Positions 14,559 through 21,734 of a DNA stretch of 39,792 nt are shown piece after piece. The DNA is taken from positions 1 through 39,792 of the forward strand of contig JAIRRJ010000053.1 of assembly GCA_031256035.1 (NCBI GenBank). The letters are read 5' to 3'. Each line of letters begins with the position of its first letter. Within the stretch, counting starts at the first letter, position 1. The position numbers were made by a program, and so were the translations under genes. The notes beneath the pieces were generated by a model. It searched no databases. It was given only the letters and a program-made list of their open reading frames with translations, and had not been told where the DNA came from. The DNA is from Treponema sp. GTDB taxonomy: Bacteria; Spirochaetota; Spirochaetia; Treponematales; Breznakiellaceae.

Positions 14559-16915
14559 TCACTTTTGCGGACAATGTTTTCCGCCTTGAAACAGCCGATA
14601 CCGGATATACTTTTCGCATAACAAAACACGGACACCTTGAGCATATTTATTACGGGGCGAAATTGCCTTCACCTGACATCGAAGCCCTTGCGCACAAACG
14701 CACGGCGCAAGCAGGCTCAACCGTTGCCTATGGCAAAGAAGACCCGCTCTATTGCCTGGATACCATGTGCCTTGAATGGTCAGGTATCGGCAAGGGCGAT
14801 TACCGCCTTTCTCCCGCTGAGTTCAAAATGCCGGATGGCGGTTTTGTTACTGACTTTGTCTACGAGAGCCACAGTGTAAAAGATGGATACATCCCGATGA
14901 AAGAACTTCCATCCGCTTGCGCCGTAGACGGTGAATGTGCCTCACTAATAATAAACCTGCGTGATAAATCATGCGCCGTTACGCTAACATTGATCTACAC
15001 GGTTTTTGAAAAAGCCAATTGTATTACGCGGCGGGTTATTCTTGAAAATCGCGATAATCGCCCCCTCGTCATACGCCGCCTCTTAAGCATGTCCTTTGAC
15101 ACAGTGAACAGTGGTTTCACTCTGATTACATTTGACGGCGACTGGGCAAAGGAGGCTCACCGCCACGACCGCCCGCTCCAGCATGGTGTCTTTGTCAACG
15201 AAAGCCGGACAGGGGCAAGCGGCAACAAACACAATCCCGGTTTCCTGCTCTGCGCGGGAAACTGCGTTGCAAAATGCGAAAACAACGCTGGCGAAAACCA
15301 CGGCATGGTTTACGGCTTCAATTTGATTTATTCAGGCAACCATTTTGGTTTTGTTGAACTTTCAAGCCATGAACTTGTCCGTGTTGGGCTTGGTATCAGC
15401 CCGCACTGTTTTGAATGGACGCTTGCCGAAGGCGAAGGTTTTGAAACCCCTGAAGCTGTTATCACTTTCAGCGATAAAGGCTTTAATGGCTTAAGCCGCA
15501 ACTTTCATTCATTTGTGAATAACTACATTATACCCGAAGCGTGGCAGCACAAGGAGCGCCCCGTTCTCTACAATTCATGGGAACCATGTTTTTTCAAATT
15601 TAATCAGGGCAAACTGCTAGGACTGGCGCGTCAGGCAAAAAAACTCGGCGTGGAACTTTTCGTTCTAGATGACGGATGGTTTGAAGGGCGCGACAACGAC
15701 AGCGCCGGTCTTGGAGACTATGCGCCTAACCGCCGCAAGTTCCCCCGCGGACTTGCGCCGTTTGCAAAAAAAATCAGAAAGCTGGGGCTGGACTTCGGCA
15801 TCTGGGTTGAGCCTGAGATGGTGAATGAAAATTCTAATCTCTACCGCGCCCATCCCGAATGGGCAGTTCAACAGCCGGGGAGGGAATCCACCCTTGGCCG
15901 CAATCAACTGGTACTCGATCTCTGCAATCCTGCTGTGCGCGACTATATTGTCGTCTCAGTAGGCAAGCTGCTTGATGAGACAGGCGCAAGTTATGTGAAA
16001 TGGGACATGAACCGGCACATCAGCGAATTCTGGTCGGAGCATATCGCGTCACAGGGGGAGTTTTTTCACAGATACATACTCGGTCTGTACGATGTACTAA
16101 GGCGCATTTTCCAGCCGAGACCTCGCATCCTGCTTGAAACCTGCTCTTCAGGCGGCAACCGCTTTGATCTTGGAATGTTATGCTTCTCCCCTCAGATTTG
16201 GGCATCAGATAACACCGACCCCGTGGAGCGGCTGCAAATACAGGGCGGACTTTCCTATCTATACCCGCAGTCAACAATGGGCGCGCATGTGTCCGATGCC
16301 CCGCATCAGCAGACATTACGCGACACGCCGTTGAGTACCCGCTACAATGCCGCATGTTTTGGCTGTCTTGGCTATGAGATGGACTTGCGCTATCTTTCAC
16401 CGGTTGAAAAGTGTGAGGTTAAAGAACAGATCGCTTTTTACAAAGCCCGCCGGAAAGTATTTCAATACGGAACATTTGAGCGTCTTGATTCAACAAAGGC
16501 AAATAAGACCGTCTGGCTTTGCCGGGGCGATGATCAGGCAGTAGCCGGATTTTTTCAAACACTGGCCGATGTAAGCGAAGGACATGACGCGCTGCGCATC
16601 AGCGGCTTCGATCCTGAAACCCGCTGCCGCATATCCACCAAGCCCCAAAAACTGTACATCAAGCGTTTCGGCGGGCTTGTAAAGCACATAACGCCCGTCC
16701 CGCTCAATCCCGCCGGTTTTATCCTGCGAACCGTTAACCGCCATTATGCCCTGACAGACTGTGTTGAAACCTACGAATGTTCCGGCAGCGCCCTTGCGGC
16801 GGGAATATTGCTTAACAACCAGTTCATGGGCAGCCATTACAATAACAAAACCCGGCTGTTGGGGGACTATGGTTCGAATTTGTATGTTATAGAAATGACA
16901 GAAATGTATGCCTGA
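14555..16915 (+). CDS. GH36 family α-galactosidase
   Basis: A 786-residue α-galactosidase, releasing galactose from melibiose, raffinose and stachyose. The N-terminal β-supersandwich (about 1–320) is followed by the (β/α)8 barrel with LYNSWEPCFF, LDDGWFEGRDND, GIWVEPEMVN, Asp484 in YVKWDMNR (nucleophile) and Asp552 in ASDNTDP (acid/base), and a C-terminal β domain. It is longer than the typical 720–745 residues. Part of the excess is a segment around 233–248 (AGNCVAKCENN) encoded by the 26-base repeat, here read in another frame. The last codons and stop (EMYA, TGA) lie inside palindromic repeat copy B. It is coupled to the GH1 gene; the GPH symporter at 19163 is the likely transporter. Confidence 0.92.
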   Translation: MITFADNVFRLETADTGYTFRITKHGHLEHIYYGAKLPSPDIEALAHKRTAQAGSTVAYGKEDPLYCLDTMCLEWSGIGKGDYRLSPAEFKMPDGGFVTDFVYESHSVKDGYIPMKELPSACAVDGECASLIINLRDKSCAVTLTLIYTVFEKANCITRRVILENRDNRPLVIRRLLSMSFDTVNSGFTLITFDGDWAKEAHRHDRPLQHGVFVNESRTGASGNKHNPGFLLCAGNCVAKCENNAGENHGMVYGFNLIYSGNHFGFVELSSHELVRVGLGISPHCFEWTLAEGEGFETPEAVITFSDKGFNGLSRNFHSFVNNYIIPEAWQHKERPVLYNSWEPCFFKFNQGKLLGLARQAKKLGVELFVLDDGWFEGRDNDSAGLGDYAPNRRKFPRGLAPFAKKIRKLGLDFGIWVEPEMVNENSNLYRAHPEWAVQQPGRESTLGRNQLVLDLCNPAVRDYIVVSVGKLLDETGASYVKWDMNRHISEFWSEHIASQGEFFHRYILGLYDVLRRIFQPRPRILLETCSSGGNRFDLGMLCFSPQIWASDNTDPVERLQIQGGLSYLYPQSTMGAHVSDAPHQQTLRDTPLSTRYNAACFGCLGYEMDLRYLSPVEKCEVKEQIAFYKARRKVFQYGTFERLDSTKANKTVWLCRGDDQAVAGFFQTLADVSEGHDALRISGFDPETRCRISTKPQKLYIKRFGGLVKHITPVPLNPAGFILRTVNRHYALTDCVETYECSGSALAAGILLNNQFMGSHYNNKTRLLGDYGSNLYVIEMTEMYA
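15251..15276 (+). repeat. Intragenic 26-bp repeat, copy 3 (in the GH36 gene)
   Basis: One mismatch (G for T in the core) against copy 1. Read with a codon phase different from copies 1 and 2, giving CAGNCVAKC. Confidence 0.85.
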
Positions 16916-17015
16916 AAAAATAACTTGGGGTCCTGCCAGAGGCCAAAAGCACCTTGGCAAGCAAGGCACTTTTGCCTCTGCCACCCCTATGTTATATTAA
17001 TTGGGCATACATTTC
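16901..17015. repeat. Full copy B of the 115-bp imperfect palindromic repeat
   Basis: The ends are GAAATGTATGCC and GGGCATACATTTC. The inner inverted arms are CAGAGGCCAAAAGCACC (about 16936–16952) and GGCACTTTTGCCTCTG (16965–16980). It aligns with the complement of copy A, mostly in the arms and ends. It begins within the final codons of the α-galactosidase gene and could serve as its 3' hairpin. Confidence 0.85.
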
Positions 17016-17065
17016 TTAACTGCTGAGGTTATATATTGACAGGTGCCAGCTATAAACGCCCAATG

Positions 17066-17133
17066 TCAGGAATTTTTCAAAACTGCATCACTAAAAACCA
17101 CAGAACGATGTGCGTATCCAGAAGCAGCTTCAT
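17066..17133 (-). pseudogene. Remnant of a VapC-type PIN-domain toxin gene
   Basis: On the − strand a start codon overlaps the antitoxin stop as TAATG. It reads MKLLLDTHIVLWFL, the conserved N terminus of PIN-domain toxins with the catalytic Asp in LLDTH. The frame then stops after VMQF. A shift of one base after WFL restores SDAVLKNS, which fits the usual 'L(S/T)D…LS' continuation, and then meets a stop at 17068–17066. The remaining 100 or so residues are missing and palindromic repeat B begins 50 bases further on. The toxin is dead by frameshift and truncation. Confidence 0.75.
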
Positions 17134-17390
17134 TACATGTACTCTTTAAAGTCCTCAAGCGGAGCATCAAAATCATCTGCCATCCATATTTTGCCTTTCA
17201 TACATCCCGGTTTTGGCGTTTTTTTTACGGGTTCTGTTGAAATGTCGAATGGAATGCCATGCTGCCTGATCGCCTGCCGTAAAAAAATATTTATTGCGGT
17301 TGTCATATCGAGTCCCAGTGACGAAAAAATATCCTGCGCTTGGGTTTTGACATCGCTGGCTATCCTGATGTTAATGTTGGTAACAGGCAT
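17133..17390 (-). CDS. RelB/DinJ-type antitoxin, orphaned
   Basis: The 85-residue protein starts MPVTNINIRIASDVK at ATG 17390, which has AGGAG 8 nt upstream. The N-terminal half is a RelB/DinJ-like ribbon-helix-helix with IFSSLGLDMTTAINIFLRQAI. The tail (GKIWMADDFDAPLEDFKEYM split at 66–85) is the toxin-neutralising peptide typical of VapB/Phd-type antitoxins that partner PIN toxins. Its own toxin gene, directly downstream, survives only as a fragment. It may still repress its promoter or protect against toxins elsewhere. Confidence 0.8.
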   Translation of the reverse strand: MPVTNINIRIASDVKTQAQDIFSSLGLDMTTAINIFLRQAIRQHGIPFDISTEPVKKTPKPGCMKGKIWMADDFDAPLEDFKEYM

Positions 17391-17459
17391 AAAATACACT
17401 CCTACAACACAGGATAACACATTGTGCGCATATTGTCAATACAAAAATGAGGTATCACT

Positions 17460-17804
17460 TCATCCCTTTTTATCGGATTCTTCCATTTCTTTGAGGGATT
17501 TAATCAGGTTCAGCACGATTCTCCTGTCCCGCTTGTTCAGCGTTTCCAGGTTTTTAAGGACAACCCTCGAATCGGGCAGCGGCGAGGAAGGGTTTCGTTC
17601 CTGTTCATGCCCGGTTATAAGGTACTCTACGGTTACTCCCAGAGCTGTTGCAATGCGAACAGCAGCGTCGGCTAAAGGCATGGAGTTGTGGTTATTGAGA
17701 TAATTGTCAATTGTACGTTTATTTACCCCGGAAAGAGCGGCAAGTTCCTTGACAAGCATCCCCGAAAAAACCAGTTCAGATTTCAAATTTTCCTTGAATC
17801 CCAT
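17460..17804 (-). CDS. XRE-family transcriptional regulator
   Basis: A 114-residue protein with a Cro/C1-type helix-turn-helix at about 8–66: LVKELAALSGVNKRTIDNYLNNHNSMPLADAAVRIATALGVTVEYLITG. (The stretch is read in three parts: helix 2 VKELAALSG, recognition helix KRTIDNYLN, and the ATALGVTVEYLI end.) The C-terminal part is a charged helix (LNKRDRRIVLNLIKSLKEME) that could dimerise. It faces the divergent lipoprotein gene, and the shared 310-bp gap carries an inverted repeat placed on a promoter, so it is probably an autorepressor that also controls that gene. Confidence 0.85.
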   Translation of the reverse strand: MGFKENLKSELVFSGMLVKELAALSGVNKRTIDNYLNNHNSMPLADAAVRIATALGVTVEYLITGHEQERNPSSPLPDSRVVLKNLETLNKRDRRIVLNLIKSLKEMEESDKKG

Positions 17805-17824
17805 TGAGAGAATTTACTTAAAAA

Positions 17825-17878
17825 AACGTATTTATGGCTTGACAATATGTTTAAATACGTTGTATTCTTTCAAATACG
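17825..17878 (+). promoter_or_regulatory. Promoter with inverted-repeat operator for the XRE regulator
   Basis: TTGACA (17839–17844) with 17–18 nt to GTATTC/TATTCT (17862–17868) forms a promoter. A perfect 10-bp inverted repeat, AACGTATTTA (17825–17834) and TAAATACGTT (17852–17861), brackets the −35, and a third half-site AAATACG lies at 17872–17878. This layout suits repression by the neighbouring XRE protein. Binding is inferred. Confidence 0.6.
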
Positions 17879-17904
17879 CTTGCAAACGTAATTTTACGCA
17901 AAAA

Positions 17905-18064
17905 AGGGGATTCTATAATAAACGCCTTTTACTGGCGGCAAGGAGCTTTTTTCAGCGATCTTTTTGTAAAACCAGCCCGTATGTGGGAATCAAAAAACTC
18001 ATCGCGGTGGATTTTGGGCGAATGCAACGGAAATGCGGTGCAAGAGGGAGCTATTCGGTTTTGA
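17905..18064 (+). other. Leader region with a possible small reading frame
   Basis: The gap before the CsgG-like lipoprotein gene is long (about 240 nt after the promoter). One frame is open from 17873 or earlier to TGA at 18062–18064. From 17921 it reads NAFYWRQGAFFSDLF, then KPARMWESKNSSRWILGE and ends in QEGAIRF, which does not look like random sequence. GGGG at 17906–17909 precedes it, but the only codons there are ATA ATA (17915–17920). The first ATG is at 17981 (27 codons, no ribosome site). It may be a fragment of a once longer gene, a small protein, or an untranslated leader. Confidence 0.3.
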
Positions 18065-18113
18065 GGTAAGACTGCCGTCTGTATGGGCGACATAAAATAA
18101 TTGGAGGGTTTGT

Positions 18114-18980
18114 ATGAAGAATTTTGTTTTAGGAGTGGTTTTGGTTTTATTGGTAGTGTTAGTTGGTTCTTGTGTTTCATTACAGGATAAGCCTATGTCT
18201 GCAATGGAAAATGGTAAAACAGAAGTAATCGGAAATGTAAAAACAGAATTTACATCCATCCAATGGGTACATATCCAAAATAAAAATGGCATAAAAGTAA
18301 AGGCATATGACAAATTATTGGAAGAAGCCAAAAGTCAATATGGGAATGATGCGGATGTAAGGAACTTAAAAATAACCGGTGGTTTTTCAAAATTTGAATT
18401 ATTAAATCTTGTCGCTGCATTGGGTGTAGGTACGCCTTTAGGGTTTGTCGTAGGGGGCAGTCTTTATTCTGCTGGTATTAGTAAGGAATACTCTCCTGCA
18501 GTTGTTGGTGTTATAGGTGCGGGTGTCGGTCTTCTTCTTGTTGGCAACACTCAAAAAATTACCGCAACTGGAGATGTTGTGCGTGTTGCATCTGCCTATG
18601 TTGTTGAAGGGGCATTGGGTAGAGCTGCTGCAGAAGTGTCAGAAAAATTTACCGCCCGATCAAGGCTTGCTATTGTATACATAGCTGCTGAAGACAGAGG
18701 CACAACGGATTATATTGCAGGTGAACTTGAACATATTTTACGGCGGCAGGGTTTTGTAATTATCGACAGATCAGAACTGGACAGAATAAGGGCTGAACAA
18801 CAATTCGGCGCAAGCGGCGAGGTTGACGACAAGACAGCCGCAAGAATTGGTAACATAGCCGGAGCAAGCGTTGTTATCACCGGCAGGGTGGATGGTGAAG
18901 GTAATCTACGCCGCTTGCGGTTAAGAGCATTGGACACCGACAATGGACAAGTAGTTGGTACGGCTTCGGAAAGGCTGTGA
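18114..18980 (+). CDS. CsgG-like lipoprotein
   Basis: The 288-residue lipoprotein (VGSC, Cys20) has a central hydrophobic/glycine-rich part (about 95–150, LNLVAALGVGTPLGFVVGG and VVGVIGAGVGLLLVG) that could form one or two membrane hairpins. The C-terminal domain (about 185–288) resembles CsgG/LpoB-type α/β lipoproteins, with LAIVYIAAEDRGTTDYIAG, LEHILRRQGFVIIDRSEL, IRAEQQFGASGEVDD and AGASVVITGRVD. The AWAY of that fold is usually a curli secretion channel or a synthase activator; treponemes have several of unknown role. GGAGG lies 6 nt before the ATG. It lies in an islet between the α-galactosidase and its probable transporter. Confidence 0.8.
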   Translation: MKNFVLGVVLVLLVVLVGSCVSLQDKPMSAMENGKTEVIGNVKTEFTSIQWVHIQNKNGIKVKAYDKLLEEAKSQYGNDADVRNLKITGGFSKFELLNLVAALGVGTPLGFVVGGSLYSAGISKEYSPAVVGVIGAGVGLLLVGNTQKITATGDVVRVASAYVVEGALGRAAAEVSEKFTARSRLAIVYIAAEDRGTTDYIAGELEHILRRQGFVIIDRSELDRIRAEQQFGASGEVDDKTAARIGNIAGASVVITGRVDGEGNLRRLRLRALDTDNGQVVGTASERL

Positions 18981-19058
18981 TGCCCTCTTTGGGGAAATGT
19001 GCCCTGCAAAATACCGGAATGTTGTTGGGCGGCTGTACAATTAAACCATAACCGGTTC

Positions 19059-19095
19059 AGAAATGTATGCCAAATAGATTGCTTAGGGGTTTTTG
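19059..19095 (+). repeat. Fragment (left end) of the 115-bp palindromic repeat family
   Basis: AGAAATGTATGCCAAATAGA followed by TTGCTTAGGGG matches the left end of copy A; the right half is absent. It lies upstream of the symporter promoter. Confidence 0.65.
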
Positions 19096-19125
19096 AAAGC
19101 CGCCACGGAGTTTATTTCGATTTTT

Positions 19126-19155
19126 TTGCAGGTCAAGTTTACTTCATGCTATAAT
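19126..19155 (+). promoter_or_regulatory. Leaderless promoter of the sugar symporter gene
   Basis: A consensus TATAAT (19150–19155) lies 7 nt before ATG 19163, with TTGCAG (19126–19131) 18 nt upstream of it. There is no Shine–Dalgarno sequence. This is the strongest −10 match of the leaderless group. Confidence 0.6.
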
Positions 19156-19162
19156 CTACCTC

Positions 19163-20545
19163 ATGCAAATAACCTCAAAATACAACCGCCTGACTTTCGG
19201 GCTTGGTACAATCGGCAGGGACATGGTGTATTCCATTGTCAGTATGTACCTTATCTATTACCTCACCGATGTGATTAATCTCCCTACCGGCACATTGTGG
19301 TGGGTGGCGGGAATAATACTCATCGCCCGTGTTTATGACGCCCTGAATGACCCGGTTATGGGCTTCATCGTTGACAATACCCACACGCGCTGGGGCAAGT
19401 TCAAGCCGTGGATCGCCATTGGCGCAGTGTTGTCATCTGTGTTTACAATATTGCTTTTTACGGACTTTAGGCTTGAAGGTGGCGCGTTTATCGGCGCATT
19501 TATCGTGTTTTACCTGATGTGGGGCATGAGTTACACTGCCAACGATATTTCCTATTGGTCGATGCTTCCCGCTCTGAGTGTCGATCAAAAAGAGCGCGAA
19601 AAGATCGGAGCCATTGCCCGTATCTGCGCCAATATCGGGCTGTTCTTTGTTGTAGCCGGAATTGTTCCGCTTACGGGATTGTTGGGGGAACGCTTTGGCA
19701 GTCTGCAAAAGGGATATTTCATTTTTGCAATTGGGATTTCGGTTGTTATGGTTTTCGGGCAGTGTATAACCCTGTTCGGCGTAAAGGAGATGCGGACAGC
19801 GGAAAGGCAAAGCACCCCATTGCGGGAACTTTTGCACGTAATTTTCAAAAACGATCAGTTGTTTTTTACCGCCATTGCAATGTCTCTTTTTATGATAGGT
19901 TATATGACAACAACCAGCTTCGGGCTGTATTTTTTCAAATATGCCTATGGCGATGAAGGGATGTACGCGATCTTTGCGCTGATTCTTGGCGTGTCGCAGA
20001 TCACAGCGTTAGCTGTTTTTCCGCTGTTCAGTAAACGTTTTGATCGTAAAACGCTTTACACTGCCGCAATCATTCTGGTTGTATCCGGTTATCTTGTCTT
20101 CTTCTTTGCTCCTGTTACCGCAATGTTGTTTATCGGCACCGGCGGCATTTTAATTTTTGTCGGGCAGTCATTCATTCAGCTTTTAATGCTGATGTTCCTT
20201 GCCGACTCGGTGGACTACGGCCACTGGAAACTGGGCAAGCGCAACGACAGCATCAGTTTTTCGCTCCAGCCGCTGATTAATAAAATGGGAGGGGCAGTCG
20301 CAAGCGGCGTTGTGTCGGCGGTTGTTATTCTTTCAGGCATTAAGGATGCCGGCAGCGCCGCTGATGTAACAGCCGATGGACTTTTGATGATGAAAGCCGC
20401 CATGCTGGTGTTCCCGATGTTGTGTATTGTTACCAGCTTTTTTATATACCGCAGAAAATATATTATTGACAGCCAGCTTTATAAAAAAATACTTTCCGAT
20501 CTGCGCGAAAGGGGAGAGCTTAAAAACGAACAAGCGGCGAATTAA
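19163..20545 (+). CDS. GPH-family (melibiose-type) sugar:cation symporter
   Basis: A 460-residue 12-helix carrier of the glycoside–pentoside–hexuronide:cation family of the major facilitator superfamily. The first helices carry FGLGTIGRDMVYSIVSMYL and the cation-site ARVYDALNDPVMGFIVDNT, and TRWGKFKPWI is the family's R-x-G-(K/R)-F-(K/R)-P-W loop. ANDISYWSMLP and the mid-chain repeat region are also typical. It should import an α- or β-galactoside or glucoside with Na+ or H+ for the GH36/GH1 pair located upstream. It is separated from them by an accessory islet. The 3' end overlaps a convergent gene by 4 bases. Confidence 0.9.
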   Translation: MQITSKYNRLTFGLGTIGRDMVYSIVSMYLIYYLTDVINLPTGTLWWVAGIILIARVYDALNDPVMGFIVDNTHTRWGKFKPWIAIGAVLSSVFTILLFTDFRLEGGAFIGAFIVFYLMWGMSYTANDISYWSMLPALSVDQKEREKIGAIARICANIGLFFVVAGIVPLTGLLGERFGSLQKGYFIFAIGISVVMVFGQCITLFGVKEMRTAERQSTPLRELLHVIFKNDQLFFTAIAMSLFMIGYMTTTSFGLYFFKYAYGDEGMYAIFALILGVSQITALAVFPLFSKRFDRKTLYTAAIILVVSGYLVFFFAPVTAMLFIGTGGILIFVGQSFIQLLMLMFLADSVDYGHWKLGKRNDSISFSLQPLINKMGGAVASGVVSAVVILSGIKDAGSAADVTADGLLMMKAAMLVFPMLCIVTSFFIYRRKYIIDSQLYKKILSDLRERGELKNEQAAN

Positions 20546-21426
20546 AAGGTTAATGCAATGCCGGCATTGAATTTATAAAAAAATACATCGCTGTTTAACA
20601 TTTTTCTTACCGGCTGCTCCGACCATGTATAAATCGGTATTTCCGCTCCGGCAATCAAGCGCAGCATCTTCATCAACTGCCACTTTACTTCAAGCCCGGC
20701 GAACATTGCCATCACTTCATCAATCTGCTCCTCATTCTTGGCCGAACTTTTGTCGTTATAAATGCGCGCAAGGCTTTCATAGCCAAAATCGAGACGGAAT
20801 ATAAAGGGAGAATTCTTTGCAAAAATATCCGCGCTTGCCAGATAGCGGGTTAGCTCATCGCGTATCAGCAGGGAATTTTCTTCCTGTCTGGTGAATCTTT
20901 TCACATTAACCGAGGCGGACGGAATAATGAATGGTAACCAAAATCCCACATTTGCCTCGACAGCTTCCTGGGAATAATCGCCCTGGAATCCTCCCTTAAA
21001 GCCGATTGTAGACGAACCCTTAAAACCCAGAAAAACAATACCGGGATATGCGATTTTTACCCCGCCCGAAATGCCTGCGCTTAACGGTTGTTCCGGTGTG
21101 TTTAAGATACCTATAAACGGTCCGAATTCCATGTTCAGATAGTCCAGATCAATAACTACGCTGCCGCCTACGCTGTTTTGCAGAATAGCGTCTCTGTTAA
21201 AGCGCACGTTGTAACTGTATTTATCTGAAATATCGTCTTTTATTGTTAAATTTCCATGAATAAAGGTGTAGCCGGGAAATTCTCCGATTTCTCTGCCATA
21301 CGCGCTTGTCTGCTCCGGATCAAAAACCATGTTGTTTAATCCTCCGGTCAGTTCAATTTCAAGCGCCCACAATGGGGAAAATAAAAGCGCCCCCGCAATT
21401 ACCGTTAAAATTAATGAACGTTTCAT
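20542..21426 (-). CDS. Probable outer-membrane β-barrel protein
   Basis: The 294-residue precursor has a Sec leader (MKRSLILTVIAGALLFSPLWA) and then many alternating β strands ending in aromatic residues (FIHGNLTIKD, YSYNVRF, SVVIDLDYLNMEF, FGYESLARIY, FFYKFNAGIALTF). A C-terminal Phe after LT is typical of barrel signatures. I recognise no named family; treponemal outer-membrane proteins of this type are common. AGAGGAG lies 8 nt before ATG 21426. The upstream gap contains an operator-like inverted repeat and the cheA promoter facing the other way. Confidence 0.75.
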   Translation of the reverse strand: MKRSLILTVIAGALLFSPLWALEIELTGGLNNMVFDPEQTSAYGREIGEFPGYTFIHGNLTIKDDISDKYSYNVRFNRDAILQNSVGGSVVIDLDYLNMEFGPFIGILNTPEQPLSAGISGGVKIAYPGIVFLGFKGSSTIGFKGGFQGDYSQEAVEANVGFWLPFIIPSASVNVKRFTRQEENSLLIRDELTRYLASADIFAKNSPFIFRLDFGYESLARIYNDKSSAKNEEQIDEVMAMFAGLEVKWQLMKMLRLIAGAEIPIYTWSEQPVRKMLNSDVFFYKFNAGIALTF

Positions 21427-21447
21427 ATTGGTACTCCTCTTGACCAA

Positions 21448-21734
21448 ATGCGGAAATACTTACGTATTTAGTCACTGTTGCAGCCAAACGGCAAAAAACC
21501 GCTTTTTTGGCTTTTTTAACCCTGTTTTGGTCTAAAACCCAGTTTCCCAGGGTGTTTTAGGCGTCTAACCCGAAAAATTACGGAATTATACCCCATAAAT
21601 GGCTGTTCCTGGTTGAACAAACCCGGATATATAACATTCTAACACTTTTCAGAAAGAAAAACAAATGTTATAAAGTAAAGAAATGCCCGTATAATAACTT
21701 GACTTTATGGCATTTTTATAAGATATTGGTATGT
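21448..21734. other. Divergent intergenic region: operator-like site, hairpin, cheA promoter
   Basis: AAATACTTACGTATTTA (21454–21470) is an inverted repeat whose TACGTATTTA half matches the XRE operator half-site near 17825 at 9 of 10 positions. CTAAAACCC (21532–21540) and GGGTGTTTTAG (21550–21560) form a bulged hairpin. TATAAT (21690–21695) with a poor −35 is the best −10 candidate for cheA. No gene was seen. Confidence 0.45.

Noticed and set aside
17704-18069. + strand frame spanning the XRE gene start and the leader
   Set aside because: It runs antisense to the XRE N terminus and over the operator; the more protein-like frame in the leader is a different one.
19433-19837. − strand frame inside the symporter gene
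   Set aside because: Antisense shadow of membrane helices; no start context.
21699-21722. TTGACT and TATAAG before cheA as a promoter
   Set aside because: The spacer is only 12 nt; TATAAT at 21690 is a better −10.
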